Source: a marine bacterium B5-7
Lineage (GTDB): Bacteria > Pseudomonadota > Gammaproteobacteria > Arenicellales > CAJQKF01
DNA: 64,000 nucleotides
Reading direction: 5' to 3'
NCBI GenBank assembly: GCA_021604525.1
Contig: BQJD01000004.1
Span: 62,001 to 126,000 of the forward strand
Shown here in pieces: positions 56,773-64,000 of the stretch. Numbering within the stretch: the stretch's first letter is position 1; each line of letters begins with the position of its first letter. The notes under the pieces were generated by a model, which saw nothing but the letters and a program-made list of their open reading frames with translations, had not been told where the DNA came from and ran no database searches. A program made the translations under genes and the position numbers.

Positions 56773-58025
56773 TTATCCTTGAGATCGAACAGCGCACGGG
56801 TGGCGGAAATGAGGTGAGCATTACCAGATTCGTCGGCTTTACGCAGCATGTGGCTCGGTCCGTGAGCAAACTTGTGACCAAGATCCCGGGCAAAACGTTT
56901 AAGGGTTTCGCCTGGGTCCGCCCCGGCTTCGAGTTTTTTCAAAGCGCGTTGCAACTCAGCCTCGCGCATATCATCGATATGTTGACGGAAGGTGCGAATG
57001 GTCGGTACTGAATCGAGTGAACTCATCCAGCGCATGAAGCGAACCACTTGCAGATCGATGATTTTTTCAGCTTCACTTGCGGCTTCACGACGGGCGTTCA
57101 TGTTGTCTTCGACCACTTCGGACAGGTCGTCGACTGTATAAAGATAGACATCGCGCAGATCGCCGACTTCGGGTTCGATATCCCGGGGTACTGCCAGATC
57201 GACCATGAAAACCGGTTTATGACGACGTTTTCGGGTCGCTCTTTCCATAGTGCCCTTACCAAGAATCGGCAGGGTACTGGCAGTTGATGCCACCACGATA
57301 TCCGCCTCGTGCAGACGTTGGGGCATCTCGGCCAGGGAAATGGCCTCGCTGTGAATTCGCGTTGCCAACGATTCGGCCCGTTCGATCGAGCGGTTGGCAA
57401 CAATAATATGTCTGACGCCCTGCTCGAGCAGGTGACGGGCGACCAGCTCGATGGTTTCGCCAGCACCGATCAACAGCACGGTTTGTTCGGCAAGATTTGA
57501 GAATATTCGTCGCGCGAGATCAACCGCGGCATAGGCTACCGAGACTGCATTGGCGCCGACGGCGGTATCGGTGCGAACCTGCTTGGCTACCGAGAAAGTA
57601 TGTTGAAACAGTCGGTTCAAAATCTTGCCGGTGGTGCCCGCCTTGTGGGCAATGGCAAAGGCATTTTTCATTTGCCCAAGTATCTGTGGTTCGCCCAAAA
57701 CCATGGAATCAAGTCCCGAAGCGACCCTGAATGCGTGTTTTACTGCCCGTGCATCTGGATATCCGTACACGGATTTCTTGATTTCATCAGGGCTTAAACC
57801 GCTGTAACGGCACATCCATCGGCCGACCAGCGAACTGTCATGGGCGTTGAGGCGGCAGTAAATTTCAGTGCGATTGCAGGTTGAGAGAATGGTTGCCTCG
57901 CTGATACCGCGATTACGGGCAAGATCCTGAACAGCGTCCTCAAGCCCATCTGTCACCATAGCTGCCCGTTCGCGAACCGAGACGGGCGCGGTAGTATGAT
58001 TCAGGCCGAATGCGAGGAGTTGCAT
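56769..58025 (-). CDS. hemA: Glutamyl-tRNA reductase
   Basis: This enzyme makes glutamate-1-semialdehyde from glutamyl-tRNA, the first committed step of tetrapyrrole synthesis. The 418-residue protein has the N-terminal [20 protein letters not shown], the catalytic C50 in [12 protein letters not shown], the [15 protein letters not shown] segment, the NADPH-binding [20 protein letters not shown] and a C-terminal dimerisation helix region. It supplies haem for the bc1 complex and cobalamin precursors for the methylmalonyl-CoA mutase. No clear ribosome site precedes the ATG. Confidence 0.97.
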   Translation of the reverse strand: MQLLAFGLNHTTAPVSVRERAAMVTDGLEDAVQDLARNRGISEATILSTCNRTEIYCRLNAHDSSLVGRWMCRYSGLSPDEIKKSVYGYPDARAVKHAFRVASGLDSMVLGEPQILGQMKNAFAIAHKAGTTGKILNRLFQHTFSVAKQVRTDTAVGANAVSVAYAAVDLARRIFSNLAEQTVLLIGAGETIELVARHLLEQGVRHIIVANRSIERAESLATRIHSEAISLAEMPQRLHEADIVVASTASTLPILGKGTMERATRKRRHKPVFMVDLAVPRDIEPEVGDLRDVYLYTVDDLSEVVEDNMNARREAASEAEKIIDLQVVRFMRWMSSLDSVPTIRTFRQHIDDMREAELQRALKKLEAGADPGETLKRFARDLGHKFAHGPSHMLRKADESGNAHLISATRALFDLKDK

Positions 58026-58056
58026 GTAATTGAAATATAAGAAAAGGAGTCTGCGT

Positions 58057-58084
58057 ATTGTCCGATATGCTGGTCACTTGTCAA
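58057..58084 (-). promoter_or_regulatory. Candidate promoter of hemA-prfA-prmC
   Basis: On the minus strand a perfect TTGACA (58084 down to 58079) is followed after 16 bases by GACAAT (58062 to 58057). This would start transcription about 25 bases before the hemA ATG. Confidence 0.5.
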
Positions 58085-58252
58085 GATGTCCAGGACAACA
58101 AATGAACACAAAATAGCACCACTTGCGCACACTTCAAGGTGTGCAGATGAGGCATCGTCTGGTAATGAATTTATCGGACCATAGCAGGAACGTTATTAAA
58201 ACGTTGAATAAATGCCCCACGAAAAGTGATCCGATCGCGATAATCAAGCGCA

Positions 58253-59896
58253 TTAACGGCGAAAATTAACCACCACGCCGATACTTGCCAGCACGCCGAG
58301 GACGATGACGGCGAGATACGATGCGATCCCCACGGCATTGAGGTCAAGTATGGCATTGATCAGGCGTTCGATGCCAAGCCACCAGAACATTAATAACAAC
58401 GCAGCTCCACTGGCCAGCAAGGTTTTATGGCTGGTATTAAGGCGCTGTGCGGCGAAACTGCAGACGGTGAGCAGTATGCCGCACATGAGGATTGCGAGCG
58501 CGCCACCGGCAAACCAGATGGCAACAGGTAATGCACCGATGACGAGAATGATTATCGCGAACCCTCCACTATCGATGAAAAGCAAACCCTCAAGAACTGG
58601 AAATCGAACCAGTTCGGTGGGAAGAACCTTCGCGGATTCACGTTTTAGCGTGGTTGTTACAACGCTTAGCGCGATCCATGTCAGTCCGGCAAATACCGAC
58701 GCCACCACTGTCACTAAGTAGCTGGGCTCGAAGGGCAAATTGCCACCTGATTCGGCAATGATAGTGATGAGGTAGTCAATCACTGGGGCAAATTCAATTC
58801 CCTTGTTCCAATCCGTTACCGCAACGGACACATCGGGTGCGATAGCGGGTCCCGCCAACCAGACGATAACAACTGTTAGCGCAATCAGTCCCTCTGCCGT
58901 ATTGGCAAACGGGCGCCTTGAAGTCGTTTGCATAGCCTCGCTGCTGGCTGACGGCATCACCAGCCAGGCCGTCAGCGGTATTATCCCGAAACTGGCACAA
59001 GCCAGAACCAGTGGCAGGGCGGCAGGCCAGTCGGGATGTCTGAAATATGCGAGATAAGCTACATCCGGTCTTTCCAGAAGCAACAGCAAAAGAAATACGA
59101 TGAGGAACAACCACAACCCGATGGACACAAAAGTGGTAAACGTGGCAGTAAACGCCTGTTTTGAGAAAGAAGGCTCGTTATTCCGACTAGATAATGTCAC
59201 CATCATCGCGATAACCAGGGCCACAAATATCACCAGGGAACGCTCGGTAAATATGTCTGCAGACAAAGCGTCGATAGCGTAAGGAGAGAAGGCAACACCG
59301 ATCAGGAATGCCGTAACACCGGCGATGAATACCGTAATTATTCTCGATACAGGATCCTCCGTATCGATCACCGCTTTGTTATCAGATGTTCGATAATGCC
59401 AACGACTGATTGGCAGCGCGATCAGGAACTGGATGCCAACAACGATCAGTGTCGACGGATAGCGTGTAACGATAGTCGTTAAGGCAACCACCAATATCGG
59501 CGTCCAGATTGCCAGCAATGTCAGCAATATTATGCGAGTTACAGTTTGCAAACCTGATCCACACACCGGCTCGAGCGAATCCAGGCCGTGTCGACCGGGC
59601 GTCAATGAAGCAAGCCAGCGCATGGATGTGTTTAACAAGACTGCAATGACAGTACCGCCGACCAGAACCCAGACATAGATCGGTGTCCATCCCCAGGTAA
59701 GCGCCAGGGCGATTCCAAAAACCGGTAAAATACCGCTGCTGACTCCGACAGTCCGGATGTCGATTCCCTCGTTTCTATCCGAGTCTCGCCTCACATCCAA
59801 TGGACGCAACACCGTCGCCTCAAGGAAACGGGCAAAATAACGGTGACCCATCAATAAAACCAGGGCGCCTATGGTAAACAGAAACAGGGAGTTCAT
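58253..59896 (-). CDS. Divergent CstA-like membrane transporter
   Basis: This 547-residue polytopic protein has about 14-16 hydrophobic segments. Its N-terminus, MNSLFLFTIGALVLLMGHRY then FARFLEATVLRPLD, matches the start of carbon-starvation protein CstA (peptide/pyruvate permease). SSEAMQTTSRRPFANTAEGL and MNSLF resemble CstA too, but the highly conserved GHHFxxIAGAGPxxGP stretch after the first helix is not present, so the substrate may differ. The ATG at 59896 is preferred to an upstream start at 59950. It lies between hemA and the TPR-lolB genes, which are usually adjacent and divergent. Confidence 0.55.
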   Translation of the reverse strand: MNSLFLFTIGALVLLMGHRYFARFLEATVLRPLDVRRDSDRNEGIDIRTVGVSSGILPVFGIALALTWGWTPIYVWVLVGGTVIAVLLNTSMRWLASLTPGRHGLDSLEPVCGSGLQTVTRIILLTLLAIWTPILVVALTTIVTRYPSTLIVVGIQFLIALPISRWHYRTSDNKAVIDTEDPVSRIITVFIAGVTAFLIGVAFSPYAIDALSADIFTERSLVIFVALVIAMMVTLSSRNNEPSFSKQAFTATFTTFVSIGLWLFLIVFLLLLLLERPDVAYLAYFRHPDWPAALPLVLACASFGIIPLTAWLVMPSASSEAMQTTSRRPFANTAEGLIALTVVIVWLAGPAIAPDVSVAVTDWNKGIEFAPVIDYLITIIAESGGNLPFEPSYLVTVVASVFAGLTWIALSVVTTTLKRESAKVLPTELVRFPVLEGLLFIDSGGFAIIILVIGALPVAIWFAGGALAILMCGILLTVCSFAAQRLNTSHKTLLASGAALLLMFWWLGIERLINAILDLNAVGIASYLAVIVLGVLASIGVVVNFRR

Positions 59897-60145
59897 AACG
59901 ATCGTGGGCAGGTTGCAGGCAACTCGAAGATTGTTTGGATAGCTTAGCATGCGTGGACAGGGTCGCTTTTACTGACTGACGACGCGTTTCCCAAAATGTT
60001 AATGCGGGTGCCTATGGATTGCCATCACTGTCGTCAATTCTGCTATTCTCATCGTGCTCCAATTCGTATACATCCGAAGGCCTTCTTGAATATCAAAACC
60101 CACCGTCTAGAAGTATCGATCCCTGTCACTCCGCGCGGTCCGCAA

Positions 60146-62020
60146 GTGGATCGGCGTGAGTGTGTCGGTACCAGAAAATCATCAGAAAATTTACCAAGAA
60201 TCGATGCTGGAACTTTGACAGGCATGATGATTGGTGTAACGCTGTTGATCGGTGGTTGCGCGAGTCTGGAACCAACCACGTCAGCTGTTGAATCGGGTGG
60301 GAGTAGTCATACCGCAACACCTGATGACACGGGTGATTCATCGTCGGCACTTCCTGGGTCTTCGACGACCACTGACGACGCTGCTGATCTCACTGCGTCA
60401 GAGACTGATGGCGCTGGTGACAGGCCAGTTACCGCGCTACAACCCGACATCATCTTCAATTACCTCCTCGCCGATATAGCCAATCGCCGGGGTGATACGA
60501 CGACATCGTTGGATGCACTCGAACGGCTGGCTACAAGTACGGACGATCCGGTGTTGATACGCCGCGCGTACAGATCGGCAATGCGGGTCGGTAACGCCGC
60601 CATAGCCCTGCGTATGGCCGATAAACTCGAAGCGGCTGGAGAAGAAGCCGTGCGAGTCGGATTTGCCCGCGCCCAGGCTCACCTGCTTGCCAACGATGCG
60701 GATTTGGCCAAAGAGGTCATTCTCGAACTGCTTCGCCAGTATCCGGATGAGCGAGAACGAATATTTAACAACGCCGCTGAAGTGTTTTCTCGTCAACCGG
60801 TCAGCGCAGATTACCTCGATGCCATGCAGACCCTGGCAGATGCATATCCTGAAGATCCTCACGGCTTTTACGCACTTGCTTATCTTGCCAACCGTTCGAG
60901 CGATTCCGTAGTACTTGACCAGGCTATCAACCGGACCCTTGAGCTCGATCCCGATTGGGAGCAGGCAGCCGTGGTGAAGTTTGTTCATTTACTGCAAATC
61001 GGTCAGGGTGAAGATGCCGGGATGTTTGCCGGTACGTTCCTCACCGCGAATCCTGATGCGGTACAACTGGCGGAACGATATGGACGAACTCTGGCCGCAT
61101 CTGGCGATTTTGAAGGCGCCTATCGACAATTTCGCAATATCCTTCGGGTGGATCCGGATAACAGCGATATTTTAATTGCATCGGCACTTATTCAGATGCA
61201 ATTGGAACATTGGTCTGATGCACGCAAGTTGCTGTTACGACATCTTGACCTTAATCCGGATAACGATGAGACGCGGATGCTGCTGGCAAGGGCAGCCTAC
61301 AATCGAAAGCGCTACGATGAGGCGATCAAATGGTATGCCGGGGTGCGTGATGAATCTCTTGTATTCGATGCCCAGGTTCGAATTGCCGATGCCCTCGAGG
61401 AATCTGAAGGCCCTGAGCGCGCCCTTGAGCACCTTACTTCTCTGGTGCCGATTTCAAAGGACGAAGAAGTACGCCTGCTACTTGCGCAGGAGCAGATCCT
61501 AAGAAGTATGGGTCGATTGCAGGACGCCCTGGCGTTGATAGACGGCGCGATTCGCGAGATTCCTGACGACAGCGATCTGCTGTACTCCCGAGGGCTGCTT
61601 TATGCCGAACTCGATCAGATCGAGCAGCATGAAACCGATATCCGCCGCGTTATTGAGCTCGATCCGGATAACGCCCATGCATATAACGCACTTGGCTATA
61701 CCCTGGCTGACCAGACCGATCGTTATGACGAGGCATACGAACTGATTGCACACGCACTGGAACTTGCCCCGCAAGACCCGTTTATTCTCGATAGCATGGG
61801 CTGGGTTCAATATCGACTGGGTGATCTCGTCAAGGCTGAAGATTATTTGCGTCGCGCCTTTACTATTCGTAGCGATGCAGAAATTGCCGCGCACCTGGGC
61901 GAGGTGCTGTGGATTACCGGATCCCGTGACGAGGCGCGCTCATTGTGGCAAGAAGCGCTCAAAGCTCACCCGGATAATGTCATTCTGCTCGACACCCTGA
62001 AACGACTCGAAATGCCATGA
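60146..62020 (+). CDS. TPR-repeat outer-membrane lipoprotein
   Basis: The protein has a lipoprotein signal ending in LLIGGCASLE, a Ser/Thr/Asp-rich linker, and then about ten TPR-like helical repeats up to the C-terminus (for example FRNILRVDPDNSDILIASAL, RVIELDPDNAHAYNALGYTL and HALELAPQDPFILDSMGWVQ). It corresponds by position and form to the TPR protein next to lolB in Pseudomonas. The start is uncertain: GTG at 60146 gives a 38-residue lipoprotein signal and 624 residues; the frame is open back to an ATG at 59996, but that stretch is Cys/His-rich and looks non-coding. It ends in an ATGA overlap with lolB. Confidence 0.85.
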   Translation: MDRRECVGTRKSSENLPRIDAGTLTGMMIGVTLLIGGCASLEPTTSAVESGGSSHTATPDDTGDSSSALPGSSTTTDDAADLTASETDGAGDRPVTALQPDIIFNYLLADIANRRGDTTTSLDALERLATSTDDPVLIRRAYRSAMRVGNAAIALRMADKLEAAGEEAVRVGFARAQAHLLANDADLAKEVILELLRQYPDERERIFNNAAEVFSRQPVSADYLDAMQTLADAYPEDPHGFYALAYLANRSSDSVVLDQAINRTLELDPDWEQAAVVKFVHLLQIGQGEDAGMFAGTFLTANPDAVQLAERYGRTLAASGDFEGAYRQFRNILRVDPDNSDILIASALIQMQLEHWSDARKLLLRHLDLNPDNDETRMLLARAAYNRKRYDEAIKWYAGVRDESLVFDAQVRIADALEESEGPERALEHLTSLVPISKDEEVRLLLAQEQILRSMGRLQDALALIDGAIREIPDDSDLLYSRGLLYAELDQIEQHETDIRRVIELDPDNAHAYNALGYTLADQTDRYDEAYELIAHALELAPQDPFILDSMGWVQYRLGDLVKAEDYLRRAFTIRSDAEIAAHLGEVLWITGSRDEARSLWQEALKAHPDNVILLDTLKRLEMP

Positions 62021-62691
62021 CCGTGCGTATTGCTCTGGTTTGTATGGCGACGTTCTGGTTATCCGCATGTGCCACGGTCACGCCCATCACGGGTCAGTTG
62101 AGTGGCGAGGTGTTGACACGCTGGCAGCAGCGGACACAGCGTCTCGAAGTCGTTGATCAATGGGATATCAAAGGCCGCATGGGAGTACGCACAGCCGATG
62201 ACGGCGGTTCCGCTACGTTTGTCTGGGAGCGTACCGGCCAGACACATCGAATCGAGATGTTTGGACCATTTGGCAGTGGCCGCATCACTATCGAGCAAAC
62301 CCCATCCGGCGCTACTTTGACCGATGGCGATGCGCCACCGGTTCTCGCTGATAGCGCGGAAGAACTTCTTTATTACAAAGTTGGCTGGCACGTGCCGTTT
62401 CAATCCCTTGAATCCTGGTTGAAAGGGATACCGTCACCGATAGTGCCATACCATTCTCTGGAGGTCGATACCGAAGGCCGGGCATCAGGATTTACCCAGG
62501 ATGGCTGGGAAGTATCCATCGTCGACTACGATAAGGGTGATTTGCTGGATTTACCCCACCGGGTATTTATTCACGCACTTCCCGGAACGGTGCATCTGGT
62601 AGGAGAATCGGGCGAGGATCTTGGTGATCGCCTTGATGTCCGGGTGGTGTTGAAGCGCTGGCAGATCACAAACGAGACACCGCGCACGTAA
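62017..62691 (+). CDS. lolB: Outer-membrane lipoprotein receptor LolB
   Basis: LolB takes lipoproteins from the carrier LolA and inserts them into the outer membrane. The 224-residue precursor has the lipobox WLSACATV with acylated C18. WDIKGRMGVRTADDGGSATF, GPFGSGRITIEQ and LESWLKGIPSP fit the family, and DGWEVSIVDYD and LPHRVFIH follow near the C-terminus. It overlaps the TPR gene by four bases and precedes ispE by 53. Confidence 0.93.
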   Translation: MTVRIALVCMATFWLSACATVTPITGQLSGEVLTRWQQRTQRLEVVDQWDIKGRMGVRTADDGGSATFVWERTGQTHRIEMFGPFGSGRITIEQTPSGATLTDGDAPPVLADSAEELLYYKVGWHVPFQSLESWLKGIPSPIVPYHSLEVDTEGRASGFTQDGWEVSIVDYDKGDLLDLPHRVFIHALPGTVHLVGESGEDLGDRLDVRVVLKRWQITNETPRT

Positions 62692-62744
62692 CCGGCGCAG
62701 ATGCAGAATGTCCGAACGGGGCGTGATTCGCAGATGAAATCATT

Positions 62745-63602
62745 ATGACCAACTTGCGACACTGGCCGGCGCCAGCCAAGATCAACCTGTTTCTTCACGT
62801 CATCGGTCGGCGCGATGACGGCTATCATTTGCTGCAAACTGCGTTTCAATTCCTCGACTTCTCCGACTACCTGACATTCGATATTCGCGACGATGGCGTC
62901 ATCCGTCGCATAGGTAATACGGAATTGCCGATAGAAGACCTGAGCGTACGCGCAGCACGCCTGCTGCAGCGTCGAAGTGGTGTATCTTGCGGAGTGGATA
63001 TTCGCATCGATAAGCGGATTCCGAGCGGTGCCGGCCTTGGCGGTGGCAGTTCCGATGCGGCAACCACGCTACTCGCATTAAATAACCTGTGGGGTGTCGG
63101 CATGAATCTCGAATCTTTAGCTGGTCTTGCCACACAGCTTGGGGCCGATGTGCCCGTTTTTGTCTCAGGCAGGGCGGCATTTGCCGAGGGAATTGGCAAT
63201 CTGTTGACGCCGATTTCGCCGCCCAAAGCCTGTTATGTGATTATTAAACCGCCCGTTAGCGTCGATACGGGTACGATTTTCACCGACCAGCAATTGACAC
63301 GCGACACGCCGGTGATCAAAATACGCGGTTTTTTAGCGGGCGAGGCTCATAACGATCTTGAACCCGTTACGTGCAGACGATATCCAGAAGTTGGCCATGC
63401 GCTCGATTGGCTGCGGCGCCACGCACCGGCGCGCATGACTGGTAGCGGTTCAGCGGTTTTCGCCGAAGTGCCGGATCGTTCGCGTGGTGAGGCAATCCTG
63501 GCCGATTTACCGAACGCCTTCACGGGTTTCGTTGCCCATGGGGTTAATCAGCATCCGCTTTTTTTGGAATTGGCAGTGGCTGATCAGCAATGTGGACCAT
63601 AA
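62745..63602 (+). CDS. ispE: 4-diphosphocytidyl-2-C-methyl-D-erythritol kinase
   Basis: This 285-residue GHMP kinase phosphorylates the fourth intermediate of the non-mevalonate isoprenoid pathway. It begins WPAPAKINLFLHVIGRRDDG and contains the ATP loop PSGAGLGGGSSDAATTLLAL and the C-terminal RMTGSGSAVFAEV. It lies between lolB and tRNA-Gln, the conserved gammaproteobacterial order. Confidence 0.96.
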   Translation: MTNLRHWPAPAKINLFLHVIGRRDDGYHLLQTAFQFLDFSDYLTFDIRDDGVIRRIGNTELPIEDLSVRAARLLQRRSGVSCGVDIRIDKRIPSGAGLGGGSSDAATTLLALNNLWGVGMNLESLAGLATQLGADVPVFVSGRAAFAEGIGNLLTPISPPKACYVIIKPPVSVDTGTIFTDQQLTRDTPVIKIRGFLAGEAHNDLEPVTCRRYPEVGHALDWLRRHAPARMTGSGSAVFAEVPDRSRGEAILADLPNAFTGFVAHGVNQHPLFLELAVADQQCGP

Positions 63603-63655
63603 TACCGTCGAGTCAGCCCGTTGTGGCACATCGAATGATCGAGTGTTCCGTGTAT

Positions 63656-63732
63656 TGGGGTGTAGCCAAGAGGTCTAAGGCACCGGATTTTGATTCCGGC
63701 ATTCCCAGGTTCGAATCCTGGCACCCCAGCCA
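63656..63732 (+). tRNA. tRNA-Gln (anticodon TTG), CCA encoded
   Basis: The acceptor arm TGGGGTG pairs with CACCCCA, followed by discriminator G and an encoded CCA. The anticodon stem CCGGA/TCCGG carries the loop TTTTGAT with anticodon TTG at positions 34-36. The T arm has GGTTCGAATCC. Sequence is very like E. coli tRNA-Gln(UUG), including the weak first T-A pair used by glutaminyl-tRNA synthetase. It lies between ispE and prs. Confidence 0.97.
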
Positions 63733-63789
63733 TATGGCCGGTTTTGGTATTCGACGGGCTGAAGAAATCGATACTCCAGAGGTTTGCCA

Positions 63790-64000
63790 GTGGGATTAGA
63801 GAACATGGCAGTGTTCAGCGGCAACGCCAATCCGGCGCTTGCCGCACTGGTCGTGCGCCATCTTGGTTTGCCGATCGGTCGTGCTGTGGTCGACAAGTTT
63901 AGCGACGGCGAAGTCAACGTCGAAATCATGGAGAACGTACGAGGGCGGGATGTCTTCGTAATCCAGCCGACTTGCGCGCCGGCCAACGACAATCTCATGG
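63790..64000 (+). CDS. prs: Ribose-phosphate pyrophosphokinase, 5' part only
   Basis: The gene runs off the right edge; about 70 codons are visible. PRPP synthetase makes 5-phosphoribosyl 1-diphosphate for nucleotide, histidine and tryptophan synthesis. [34 protein letters not shown] and [15 protein letters not shown] are the family's N-terminal hallmarks. A GTG at 63790 with AGAGG seven bases upstream is the likely start; an ATG five codons later (63805) is possible. Confidence 0.95.
   Translation, partial: MGLENMAVFSGNANPALAALVVRHLGLPIGRAVVDKFSDGEVNVEIMENVRGRDVFVIQPTCAPANDNLM

Noticed and set aside
58127-58144. Hairpin GCACAC/GTGTGC between the CstA-like gene and hemA as a terminator
   Set aside because: Only six base pairs and no T run directly after it on the minus strand; too weak to call.

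Overview
The window looks like chromosome of a non-enteric gammaproteobacterium. The evidence is gene order and family rather than any rRNA: hemA-prfA-prmC, a TPR lipoprotein followed by lolB-ispE-tRNA-Gln-prs (the Pseudomonas-like arrangement), petABC-sspA-sspB, hslVU, xni, ycgL, rep, opdA and a hexameric-type gltA. An aerobic bc1 chain, a methylmalonyl-CoA route for propionate and a complete dipeptide importer suggest a heterotroph living on peptides and organic acids. I see no insertion sequence, integrase, prophage, CRISPR array or rRNA operon; base composition looks even throughout.

Layout. 1-2.9 kb: the 5' end of a hisN-type phosphatase, pdxH, a Nudix hydrolase and an AvtA-type aminotransferase. 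3-11 kb (minus strand): the periplasmic protease Prc and the operon dppABCDF. 11.2-13.1 kb (minus): enoyl-CoA hydratase and mtnA. 13.3-19.5 kb (plus): a propionate operon (propionyl-CoA synthetase, methylmalonyl-CoA mutase, propionyl-CoA carboxylase beta, MaoC-type hydratase) behind a perfect FNR/ANR-type box. 19.5-20.2 kb: the wreck of a membrane adenylate cyclase gene. 20-24.9 kb: two tandem GT-B glycosyltransferases, a betaine-homocysteine methyltransferase and glutathione synthetase. 25.5-33.8 kb: a cyclase-TPR protein, HtrA protease, glutathione reductase, oligopeptidase A, a glutaredoxin-like exported protein and a DUF192 protein. 33.9-42.9 kb: rep helicase, the bc1 complex, SspA/SspB, HslVU and the Xni nuclease. 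42.9-45.3 kb (minus): a poorly known envelope cluster (YcgL, membrane protein, rhomboid protease, exported beta-rich protein, exported Nudix protein). 45.4-54.6 kb: DUF3179, UspA, citrate synthase, a 501-residue orphan, an alpha/beta hydrolase, DacB, DUF1820, an SRPBCC protein and MsrA. 54.8-64 kb: prmC-prfA-hemA and a CstA-like transporter on the minus strand, then the TPR lipoprotein, lolB, ispE, tRNA-Gln and the start of prs on the plus strand.

Themes. Glutathione and thiol metabolism recurs (gshB, gor, a glutaredoxin-like protein, msrA). Proteolysis and envelope quality control are heavily represented (prc, htrA, opdA, sspB, hslVU, rhomboid, dacB). Propionyl-CoA made by the operon at 13-19 kb would feed succinyl-CoA to the TCA cycle, but the carboxylase alpha subunit, the epimerase and a mutase chaperone are not in this window.

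Best candidates for something undescribed are the exported-Nudix/rhomboid cluster at 42.9-45.3 kb, the tandem glycosyltransferases at 20-22.6 kb, and the orphan gene whose start codon overlaps that of a divergent hydrolase at 50.4 kb. No clearly new defence or mobile system was found.
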